A stretch of 64,000 nucleotides of DNA from Psychrobacter sp. DAB_AL43B (lineage in GTDB: Bacteria > Pseudomonadota > Gammaproteobacteria > Pseudomonadales > Moraxellaceae). The stretch is from NCBI RefSeq assembly GCF_900168255.1, contig NZ_LT799838.1:1426001-1490000 (forward strand), written 5' to 3'. The position numbers were made by a program, and so were the translations under genes. Below, piece after piece: positions 51,505 to 58,564 of the stretch (its first letter is position 1; each line of letters begins with the position of its first letter). The notes below the pieces were generated by a model. The model worked only from the letters and a program-made list of their open reading frames with translations. It searched no databases and was not told the origin of the DNA.

Positions 51505-51848
51505 TGGAGTTATCAGTTGATGCAAAAAACGCAGCGCTACAAGGGATTGCCGATAGATTGAATGTTGGTAATAATTCCGTGTTGTCAATCTATGTAGGTT
51601 TAACGCTTGCCGCTGAAATCACCTTGCTTAATCCCGTTCAAACATCTATTGCTGATGCGGTGATGACCTTCAAGATACCGCCAAAGGTGCTAGCAATAGC
51701 ATCAGGCGTACCAACGGCTGCCAAGATACTAGCAGCAGATGGTACGCTTGAAGCGACGCTTGATGCGGCAACTGAGCTAACCCTTGATAAGGATAAAATC
51801 TATCAAGGTGGTTATGTGACATTAACGGCGTTAACAATGGGCATCTGA
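51504..51848 (+). CDS. Tail-associated hypothetical protein
   Basis: 114 residues, ATG overlapping the preceding stop (TAATG). MELSVDAKNAALQGIADRLN at the start suggests a small receptor or chaperone domain; beta-rich after that (TSIADAVMTFKIPPKVLAIA). Often found in Mu-like phage tail operons as an unnamed gene. Confidence 0.6.
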   Translation: MELSVDAKNAALQGIADRLNVGNNSVLSIYVGLTLAAEITLLNPVQTSIADAVMTFKIPPKVLAIASGVPTAAKILAADGTLEATLDAATELTLDKDKIYQGGYVTLTALTMGI

Positions 51849-51849
51849 T

Positions 51850-52074
51850 ATGGCAACGATAACAGGTAGAGCAAAACGATTTGACGGCTTGCCGATTGAT
51901 TACGTGCTGATATTTCAGTGGAAAACTGGCAAGTGTCTTGGCAAGTCGATACCGAATAGCGCGGGTAATTGGTCGTTTGATTACACCACTAACTTAATAG
52001 TCGGTATTACTTACGTGTCAGATGGTTGTGAGCCTTTAACACATGGTCCATACGAGTTTGTACTAAATAAATAG
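51850..52074 (+). CDS. Small tail protein with beta-sandwich-like fold
   Basis: 74 residues, one base after the previous stop. MATITGRAKRFDGLPIDYVL, then GKSIPNSAGNWSFDYTTN, like a carboxypeptidase-regulatory or Ig-type repeat. Probably a virion accessory. Confidence 0.55.
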   Translation: MATITGRAKRFDGLPIDYVLIFQWKTGKCLGKSIPNSAGNWSFDYTTNLIVGITYVSDGCEPLTHGPYEFVLNK

Positions 52075-52083
52075 AGGTAGGTT

Positions 52084-52989
52084 ATGAGTTTTTTAAATCC
52101 AGTCAATGAGCCAGTGCTACGATTTAAAAGCACTGATGCAAGCGCACCGCAGATTAACTATAACGCTCGTGTGGCGGGTGATGTAAAAGCGGTGCTAAAA
52201 GCGTGCCTAGTTACAGGCTATGGCGCTAAAGCGAGTGCAGGTTGGTCAATCGTCAACGAAGTCAATCACGTTGCAGAATTTGTCAGCCCTAGCGCAGCTA
52301 TGAGCGATTATCGTCTAGGGATTGATGATACGAGCGCATCGAGTACGACTTGGTATTATCAGTATCAAGATGCAAGGGTTAATCCGAGCTATAACGCACC
52401 TGTCAAGGCGTTCGTCGCTGTCGATAAAACAAGCGGCGAAAATGGCTGGCAATTATTGGTTACTGAGCGCGGCATACTGTTTATCGAGCTTACACAACAT
52501 ACAGCAGTTAGTAAGCTGTCAGCACGTATCACGTATTTGGGCGCTGTTAAATCAGCACTGACTAGCAATACAGGCAAAAATATAATGTTTTTCAATATCG
52601 GGCAAAATGCAACCACACCGATACCTTATAGTTTTTATTCCGCGAACACTTATACCCATGTACAGCTATCAGATAATAGCAATACATACCTAAGCGCGGC
52701 GGGCAGTACAGCGCTTGAGGCTGCCGAATATGCACTAGATATAGGTGTTGTGGATTTAGTTAGCCCTATTTACCTTGTGAGCGCACTCAAGAACATGGTC
52801 ATAGCTGAATTACCGCCAATGCTGTCAAAAACTGTTAATAAAACGGCAGATTTGTACGGCATTAGTGAGCAGGCATTAGGTGCTCGCAATGTGCTGAGTG
52901 TGTGCGCAGGGTCTTCAACAAGTAACTTTATTCAGGCTACTAGTCGTGCGCGGACTTTTTTAATTAAGACTGATTACTGGGAGTATTGA
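52084..52989 (+). CDS. Tail protein (301 residues)
   Basis: GAGGTAGGTT before the ATG. N-terminal FLNPVNEPVLRFKSTDASAP, QINYNARVAGDVKAVLKACL, then WYYQYQDARVNPSYNAPVKA. Beta-rich; no transmembrane part. Known as an unnamed tail protein in related siphoviruses. Confidence 0.6.
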   Translation: MSFLNPVNEPVLRFKSTDASAPQINYNARVAGDVKAVLKACLVTGYGAKASAGWSIVNEVNHVAEFVSPSAAMSDYRLGIDDTSASSTTWYYQYQDARVNPSYNAPVKAFVAVDKTSGENGWQLLVTERGILFIELTQHTAVSKLSARITYLGAVKSALTSNTGKNIMFFNIGQNATTPIPYSFYSANTYTHVQLSDNSNTYLSAAGSTALEAAEYALDIGVVDLVSPIYLVSALKNMVIAELPPMLSKTVNKTADLYGISEQALGARNVLSVCAGSSTSNFIQATSRARTFLIKTDYWEY

Positions 52990-52990
52990 T

Positions 52991-53320
52991 ATGCATGTAC
53001 TCGCAAAGACATATATATCGCTATCGCTGACGCATAGTGGCTATATCGCAGGTAGCGGTGACGGTATCGTCACAGTGCAAGGCAAACCTGCAAGCCGTAA
53101 AATCTGGCTGCTTAATGCACAAACAATGGCGGTTGAGCAAGTTATTACCTCGCTTAAAAATGGGCATTATCTCTTTATGGGGCTTGACCCTGTTCAGCGC
53201 TACTTAGTCATGGTGCGTGATTATAAAAAAGAGTTTGAGTCGTTTGCGTGGGATGATGTGCCGCCCGCCGATGATTTGACGATTGATGAGCAGCAAGCAT
53301 TGTGGGCAGGTTGGCAGTAA
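52991..53320 (+). CDS. Small tail protein
   Basis: 109 residues, one base after the previous stop. SGDGIVTVQGKPASRKIWLL, TLKNGHYLFMGL-like SLKNGHYLFMGLDPVQRYLV and a C-terminal acidic helix (TIDEQQALWAGWQ). Resembles the small beta-sandwich at 51850 in its first part. Confidence 0.55.
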   Translation: MHVLAKTYISLSLTHSGYIAGSGDGIVTVQGKPASRKIWLLNAQTMAVEQVITSLKNGHYLFMGLDPVQRYLVMVRDYKKEFESFAWDDVPPADDLTIDEQQALWAGWQ

Positions 53321-53338
53321 ACTAAATTGAGGTGTTAA

Positions 53339-55858
53339 ATGTCTAATCAGTTACGCCTCATACTTGAGCGTTATATTGCAGTACAGCCAAAAGCCAGTAG
53401 ATTATCTTTGCCATTTGACCGCAATCTAGGCGATATAACGCGCTATAAGTATGTTTTAGCTCATGCCTTGCCGTTACGCTTAGAGCGATTGAGTAGTGAG
53501 CAGCCAAATGCTAATGCTTTAATGCTTGGTATGACGCAGCCACTAGGCACGATAGCGCCGCCCTTATACTTTATATCTAGCAGTTTGCCGTTACCGTTGA
53601 CTGTAGCGACAAGTGAGCAGCCACAGCCTAACGTCTTGCCGCTTAACATGAGCCGCAGACTTGGCACAGTGGTTGGCATACCGATTACACCGCCTGATGT
53701 TGCCGATGATATAAATGTAACGGTCAATGCGGTTGCAGTATTGACGCCTACAGCTAATGTTAATGTAGCAATCAGCAATGATGATACGGTTGATATATCA
53801 ATCACAGCAGTCGCAGACATAACACCTGTTGCCAGTGCCATAGTTGACGCTGAACAGATAAGCGTATCGGTCACTATCACAGCTACAGCCACACTCAATC
53901 CAGTAGCAAGTGCAAGCGCAACTTATGACAGTAATAACCCTAGATTGGTCATGCTCGATGTATCTAGCGATATGCAAAACGCTAAATTACAAGGTATTGA
54001 TAAGCGATCACGCTTTGAGGCTACCAACAATCTAACGCAGCATGTCAATGCGGATTGGCAGCAATCAAAACTAATCGGTACAGATAATCAAGCGCAGTTT
54101 GAAGCTAACGAGCAATTACACTCAAGCAGTCAAGTATCGTTTGAGCAATCAAAACTAATAGGTGATAGTAGTAGTCATGGCGGTGAATACCAGTCGTTTA
54201 TCGCGCATAGTAGACAGTTGAAAAACGAGCAATCAAAGCTTGTTGGCCTTGATAAATGGTTTGGCTTTGAGGCAATGGCCAAGCGTCAAATTGAGCGAGC
54301 TATAAGCGGTGAGAACGCTAAATTATTAACAGACAAACTTAGCACTTACAGCGAGTACAGCAAGCTACTTAACAACCGTACTGACTTTTTAATAGAAACT
54401 GCTAGATTGCCGTTTAGCAAATTGCGTTATGTGCCGCCACCACTATCACAAACCGTTATCCTTAAAGAGCAAATCATTGAAGGCTGGGAATGTGGTAGCG
54501 GTGCTTTACGTCACTATGTTTACAATGATGAATTAGCGTTACCGATGACAAGGCGTATCGCTGATAGAGGCGCGTCTAGTCAGTTAGCAATGCCGTTATC
54601 AATGCCATTAGGCGTGTTGGTGCTATCCGCTACTGACGCTGATGCAATGGAAACAAGGCCATGCAAGCGCGAGACGTTAGGCGTTAATCCTACGCTTGAT
54701 GTGACGATGTGCGAGCCTAGAGTTTTTGGCAAGTCGTCGGGGATAGCGATACACTCTCAAGCAACACTTGATGCCATCGCGTATCTACAGTTAACTATTA
54801 GCGATAAAAACGATGCTTATGGTCAAGGAGTTATATTTGTGACAAACAGTGTGTCATTAACGCGCTCAGATGATGGGCGTGAGATTAAGATGCTAGGCTT
54901 TAGCGTGGGCATTGATAGCAATAGCTATACATGGTCATTTAGCGCCACTGTACCGCTGTCAGAGCTATCAAAAGTCGATACGGCATTAGAGCAGCAGATA
55001 GGTGTTGAATTTACGTGTAACGGCAATCTGTGGCGATTTATCTTAGATAGTTGTGATGACTCTATATCATTCGGTGAAAGCTCATTAACGATCAAAGGTA
55101 AGTCACGGGCGATGTTATTAGCGCATCCATACGCGACACAGCGGGGCTTTAAGTTTGACACGGCTATGAGTGCAAGGCAGATAGCTGATGCTGAATTAAA
55201 CCGTAACGGCGTAGCGTCAGGCTTTACATTGGATTGGCAATTAGCAGGGGTAAACGGTTGGAATGTACCGGCTAACACTTACAGCTACACAGGCAAAACA
55301 CCTATTAACTCGCTTCAGTGGATAGCCGAAGCAGCAGGTGGCTTTATTAATGCTGATATGATTGCTGATATATTGCACGTATTGGCGCATTATCCGGTGC
55401 CAAGTTGGGAGTGGGCAGCACAAACGCCTAGCATTAATTTGACGCAATCGCTGATTACCAGTCGCAGCCGTGGACGCATTAATAAGCCCGCTTATAACGG
55501 TGTGACTATCTATGGTGAAAACGATAACGGCATCGGGGCCTTAATCAAACGCACCGGCACAAGCGGAGGTTATCAGCCGCCAATGGTTACAAGCGACTTA
55601 ATGACAGACCAATTAGCAGCTATTAGCCGTGGCAAAATGATACTGAGCGACACAGGTGATATTGGCAATATCGGTATCTCAATGCCCTTAGTCGCTGATG
55701 TAGGTGTGTTAAAACCATCTACTTTAATCGGTGTTAATGATGGCGAGTCATGGGTTGGCATGGTAAGAGGCACGACTATCACAGGTCGTCTATCAAGCAA
55801 TCGTGCGCTTGAAGTTGACCAGTCTATTGACGTTGAGCGTCATTTTGATAAGGGATAA
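53339..55858 (+). CDS. Large tail/baseplate protein with internal repeats
   Basis: 839 residues; GAGGTG before the ATG. The first 120 residues contain three related copies of a segment with SEQP and LP...G (LSSEQPNANALMLGMTQPLG; ATSEQPQPNVLPLNMSRRLG). Then come two beta repeats (ITAVADITPVASA, ITATATLNPVASA), three QSKLIG/QSKLVG copies (about 240-310), and a C-terminal hub-like part (PCKRETLGVNPTLDVTMCEP, SRSRGRINKPAYNGVTIYGE). The latter resembles tail hub proteins of B3-like phages. Confidence 0.65.
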   Translation: MSNQLRLILERYIAVQPKASRLSLPFDRNLGDITRYKYVLAHALPLRLERLSSEQPNANALMLGMTQPLGTIAPPLYFISSSLPLPLTVATSEQPQPNVLPLNMSRRLGTVVGIPITPPDVADDINVTVNAVAVLTPTANVNVAISNDDTVDISITAVADITPVASAIVDAEQISVSVTITATATLNPVASASATYDSNNPRLVMLDVSSDMQNAKLQGIDKRSRFEATNNLTQHVNADWQQSKLIGTDNQAQFEANEQLHSSSQVSFEQSKLIGDSSSHGGEYQSFIAHSRQLKNEQSKLVGLDKWFGFEAMAKRQIERAISGENAKLLTDKLSTYSEYSKLLNNRTDFLIETARLPFSKLRYVPPPLSQTVILKEQIIEGWECGSGALRHYVYNDELALPMTRRIADRGASSQLAMPLSMPLGVLVLSATDADAMETRPCKRETLGVNPTLDVTMCEPRVFGKSSGIAIHSQATLDAIAYLQLTISDKNDAYGQGVIFVTNSVSLTRSDDGREIKMLGFSVGIDSNSYTWSFSATVPLSELSKVDTALEQQIGVEFTCNGNLWRFILDSCDDSISFGESSLTIKGKSRAMLLAHPYATQRGFKFDTAMSARQIADAELNRNGVASGFTLDWQLAGVNGWNVPANTYSYTGKTPINSLQWIAEAAGGFINADMIADILHVLAHYPVPSWEWAAQTPSINLTQSLITSRSRGRINKPAYNGVTIYGENDNGIGALIKRTGTSGGYQPPMVTSDLMTDQLAAISRGKMILSDTGDIGNIGISMPLVADVGVLKPSTLIGVNDGESWVGMVRGTTITGRLSSNRALEVDQSIDVERHFDKG

Positions 55859-55861
55859 TTT

Positions 55862-56092
55862 ATGAAGATTGAAGAATTAATGCCGCAAATTAGAGCGGGT
55901 GAAAAAGTAAGAATGAAGGCATGGCTTGAAGGCGATTTTATGTACTTTGTCGAAAACGCTAAAGATAAAGGAAATTTTATCTCAGAAGGGAATTACACAG
56001 GCTTTATCGCTATGCACAATGGAACGGAATGCCAATCTACATTAGACGGTGCAAGTGCAATTGCAGACGACTGGGAGCTATATGATGGCTAG
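55862..56092 (+). CDS. Tad2-like (DUF2829) small protein, possible anti-Thoeris
   Basis: 76 residues, three bases after the previous stop. The DUF2829/Tad2 pattern is present: IEELMPQIRAGEKVRMKAWL (EA..L..G.KV.R..W), a FMYFVEN strand, and ASAIADDWELYDG at the end (LA.DW.). Tad2 of Bacillus phages binds the NAD-derived signal of Thoeris defence. Here the core Arg is RM rather than R.GW, so activity needs testing. It lies between tail genes. Confidence 0.65.
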   Translation: MKIEELMPQIRAGEKVRMKAWLEGDFMYFVENAKDKGNFISEGNYTGFIAMHNGTECQSTLDGASAIADDWELYDG

Positions 56093-56318
56093 TGGTAACT
56101 TATGGCAGTTATTCAAAAACGTCACTGAGCAAGGTGCTAAGCAATTAGCGACTGTCATTGATAGACAAGGCTCAAACTATACAGTCACGATGCAGGGTGG
56201 GGGTAATACGGTTGTGCAATCAAGCGCAGCTTACGAGCTGCAATCTAAGGTATTTATACGCGATGGTCAAATAGTTGGGCAAGCACCTAATTTAAATTAT
56301 GTAGAGATTGAAGTATGA
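56085..56318 (+). CDS. Small tail-region protein
   Basis: 77 residues from ATG 56085 (GGGAG upstream), overlapping the previous gene by 8 bases; ATG 56082 is also possible. MASGNLWQLFKNVTEQGAKQ, then YTVTMQGGGNTVVQSSAAYE. Beta-rich, reminiscent of small baseplate proteins. Overlaps the next gene by 4 bases. Confidence 0.55.
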   Translation: MASGNLWQLFKNVTEQGAKQLATVIDRQGSNYTVTMQGGGNTVVQSSAAYELQSKVFIRDGQIVGQAPNLNYVEIEV

Positions 56319-56530
56319 GATTTTCCGAAGCTATGATGAATTTGCCAGAAGATATCAATGTCAGTCGTGAATTGTGGGGCAATGATAGTTATTTCTACAC
56401 CAAAGATGGCGACATATTATTTATCCTAAATGGCGAGAAATTGATTTTTGAAGATGTATTTCATTCAGCGACGATAACCAACTTTACAGCAAATGATTAT
56501 TACAGATGGAGTGCAACCGATGACCGATAA
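56315..56530 (+). CDS. Second DUF2829-like small protein
   Basis: 71 residues. MRFSEAMMNLPEDINVSREL and WGNDSYFYTKDGD fit the N-terminal F.EA...V.R..W.....Y pattern of DUF2829/Tad2 proteins; the C-terminal FTANDYYRWSATDD is less typical. Overlaps the next ATG by eleven bases. Weaker than the gene at 55862. Confidence 0.5.
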   Translation: MRFSEAMMNLPEDINVSRELWGNDSYFYTKDGDILFILNGEKLIFEDVFHSATITNFTANDYYRWSATDDR

Positions 56531-56951
56531 AAAAGACGATAGCGTTAAAACTATCCAAGTAGCAGGGCAAGAGATTACGATCAACCGCGTCAAAGTTAAA
56601 AACCTACACGAAGTAACGCGTGCATTTACGCCTTTTGTCGCTGAGTTTGAGCGTATCGTGAAAGCTAAAAAAGGTATGCCAGAGAGTGAGCTAATGGCAC
56701 TGATTGGCACGTTTACAGATGAAACGGTTATCTTGGCCTCAACACTAACAGACCAGCCGCCGAGCTTTTATAGAGAGCTTGAGCCGTTAGAGATGCTACA
56801 AGTGATGCAGGAGGTCGTCGCCCATAGTGGTGATTTTTTTATGCGTCAGATTTTCATTCCCCTAAAGCAGTTGGGGGCACAACTAGCGTTACTTGGTACG
56901 ACAGCTTATTACCATTCTACAAAATCGGAATCAGAGAGCACGACATCTTAG
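56520..56951 (+). CDS. Tail assembly chaperone (G-like)
   Basis: 143 residues from ATG 56520. QVAGQEITINRVKVKNLHEV, FVAEFERIVKAKKGMPESEL, and GDFFMRQIFIPLKQLGAQLA; helical and acidic, fitting a gpG-type chaperone. Downstream a second frame is open from 56834, right at the heptamer T TTT TTT (56834-56840), so a longer GT-like product by -1 shift is likely. The tape measure gene lies 1.6 kb further on. Confidence 0.65.
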   Translation: MTDKKDDSVKTIQVAGQEITINRVKVKNLHEVTRAFTPFVAEFERIVKAKKGMPESELMALIGTFTDETVILASTLTDQPPSFYRELEPLEMLQVMQEVVAHSGDFFMRQIFIPLKQLGAQLALLGTTAYYHSTKSESESTTS

Positions 56952-57088
56952 ATATGGTGTTTGGTGAATGGTGGGGCTTATCTAAAGCACTGGCTAAAGA
57001 TAAGCAGCAAGAGGTTAAGAATATGGCAATCGCTATGCGAGTATCGCAGGCGGACGCCAAAGGCTGGAAAGAGTTTATGAAGGACTAG
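56834..57088 (+). CDS. Frameshift extension of the tail chaperone (T-like)
   Basis: Frame -1 to the chaperone, opening directly after a TGA at 56831 and ending at TAG 57086. Its second half reads like a real protein (FYKIGIREHDILDMVFGEWW, then GLSKALAKDKQQEVKNMAIA). An internal ATG at 56954 could start a 44-residue protein, but the protein-like reading begins before it. A -1 slip on T TTT TTT, or on GGGGG at 56873-56877, would fuse it to the G part, as in most siphoviruses. Confidence 0.55.
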   Translation, partial: FFYASDFHSPKAVGGTTSVTWYDSLLPFYKIGIREHDILDMVFGEWWGLSKALAKDKQQEVKNMAIAMRVSQADAKGWKEFMKD

Positions 57089-57145
57089 CGTAACAATGGT
57101 TAATCGGTTAAAGTTGGGTAAATATAACTTTATCGAGTATCGGCT

Positions 57146-57724
57146 ATGAGAATACTGATTGCGGTTGGCTTGGCGTTGGTGCTAAGTGGATGCGGTGGTT
57201 TTGATGATATGGATGCTGCAAGGCTTGGTTATACTGGCATTGGTAGCAATGGCTCAGATAATAATCAACCTAGTAATCCTGAGGAAAAAACACAGTGGCA
57301 GTATTCATCGGTAGGTAATAGTAGTGGAGTATTTTCATTAAGAGCGGATAACTATGCGCTGAATTTCTTTTATGATCCGAAACTTACCAATGTAAAACAT
57401 AAGCCATGGGTTGAGCTTGAAAGACGTAAGAGCAGTAGCGGCGCTGTGACCAGTACGGTAACAATTTTCGTTAACTCAAACTTATCATGTACGCCATCCT
57501 GTAGGGTGGCCATAAACTTTGATGGCAATCAGTCAACATACGAGATGCGTAATAGTATTGATGGTGTCATCGTTCCTATTAACGAATTTACAGAAAGTCA
57601 GTTATTTAATAAGTTCACTACATCAAACATAGCTATTGTTAACCTGCCTATTATTGGGTTATCTGAACTATTCGAGGCAAACTTTGATTTGCGCGACTAC
57701 GATGTTAATAAAATGACGTTTTAG
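57146..57724 (+). CDS. Phage lipoprotein (moron-like)
   Basis: 192 residues. Signal peptide MRILIAVGLALVLSGCGGFD with lipobox LSGC. Linker rich in Ser/Asn, then a beta-rich body (SLRADNYALNFFYDPKLTNV, TVTIFVNSNLSCTPSCRVAI with CxxxC). Lipoproteins inserted in tail operons often alter the host envelope or exclude other phages; the role is not shown here. Confidence 0.7.
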   Translation: MRILIAVGLALVLSGCGGFDDMDAARLGYTGIGSNGSDNNQPSNPEEKTQWQYSSVGNSSGVFSLRADNYALNFFYDPKLTNVKHKPWVELERRKSSSGAVTSTVTIFVNSNLSCTPSCRVAINFDGNQSTYEMRNSIDGVIVPINEFTESQLFNKFTTSNIAIVNLPIIGLSELFEANFDLRDYDVNKMTF

Positions 57725-57775
57725 TATCAGTTTTCCCAAAATTTACCAATAGTAATTACAACAGCGAGTAATGGT

Positions 57776-57988
57776 ATGGCTAGTAAAGTAGAGCAGCAAA
57801 TGAAAATGTGTTCGTATGATAAAAAGATGACACTGCATTATAGAAACAGCGAAACACCTAATTGGGCGCTGCATATCGTCTTAACTTTACTTACGGGTGT
57901 ATGGCTATTTGTCGCGCTTTACATGGCGGTAAAAGGCGGCAAGCAAGGGCTTTGGACTTGCTCACAATGCGGCACTACGCAAAAATAG
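57776..57988 (+). CDS. Small membrane protein with zinc-ribbon-like end
   Basis: 70 residues. One membrane segment (ALHIVLTLLTGVWLFVALYM) between an N-terminal MCSYDKK part and a C-terminal TCSQCGTTQK. A split Cys motif on both sides of a hydrophobic span is like LITAF-type proteins. Function unknown. Confidence 0.6.
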   Translation: MASKVEQQMKMCSYDKKMTLHYRNSETPNWALHIVLTLLTGVWLFVALYMAVKGGKQGLWTCSQCGTTQK

Positions 57989-57998
57989 AGGTTAACCC

Positions 57999-58073
57999 AT
58001 GATAGATATAAACTATCTTACGCCCGACCAATTCCCCACAGATTACGAGACTTGGGGTGATGAGGGTTTTTAA
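57999..58073 (+). CDS. Possible 24-residue peptide
   Basis: MIDINYLTPDQFPTDYETWG to DEGF. AGAGG lies before the ATG, and the end overlaps the next gene by 14 bases. Very short, so uncertain; could be a leader or a truncated gene. Confidence 0.35.
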   Translation: MIDINYLTPDQFPTDYETWGDEGF

Positions 58074-58290
58074 GCGTATCAATAACTTGCTAGATAAAGC
58101 CGTTCATCTAGTTGGCAGAAAAGCTAAAACCGAAGTCATGCACTATGCAGGGATATCGAAAAATAAAAACACTGATAAAAAGCCAGTGGTCTTTATCGAT
58201 TGTGATAGCTTGAATCGCTACCACATTGACGATCGATATATTAAAAACAGCCAGTTGCCAAAGCCGGATAGAGCATCTGCTTTTAAATAA
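58060..58290 (+). CDS. Hypothetical small phage protein
   Basis: 76 residues from ATG 58060 (TTGGGG upstream). Basic N-terminal half (MRVFKRINNLLDKAVHLVGR), then KPVVFIDCDSLNRYHIDDRY. No family recognised. Confidence 0.55.
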   Translation: MRVFKRINNLLDKAVHLVGRKAKTEVMHYAGISKNKNTDKKPVVFIDCDSLNRYHIDDRYIKNSQLPKPDRASAFK

Positions 58291-58300
58291 AGGACAATGT

Positions 58301-58495
58301 ATGACAGAATTTATCGAAGTAACAGACCTAAGCTCATCGGAAAAATTGGCTATCAACACATCCTTTATAATGTGCATAACCCAAATCAACGACCCCAACT
58401 GTACCGTTATCACAACAAGCGATGGTTCAGTTAGGGTTGTAGAGAGATATGACGATATAATTATGACGCTGTCCGTTATACGTCCCAACCAATGA
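58301..58495 (+). CDS. Small FlbD-like beta protein
   Basis: 64 residues from ATG 58301, with AAAGGAC upstream. FIEVTDLSSSEKLAINTSFI, then VITTSDGSVRVVERYDDII; the strand pattern and V.E..D.I end are as in FlbD-like small proteins. Function unknown. A hairpin follows. Confidence 0.55.
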   Translation: MTEFIEVTDLSSSEKLAINTSFIMCITQINDPNCTVITTSDGSVRVVERYDDIIMTLSVIRPNQ

Positions 58496-58515
58496 AAATA
58501 CAAACAGACCAACCA

Positions 58516-58540
58516 AACCACCTTAACTGGTGGTTTTTTT
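58516..58540 (+). terminator. Terminator-like hairpin before the tape measure gene
   Basis: AACCACC (58516-58522) / GGTGGTT (58529-58535), seven T in all, then the tape measure ATG 24 bases later. Confidence 0.75.
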
Positions 58541-58564
58541 ATGTCCAAAATTTGAGGTAATCCA

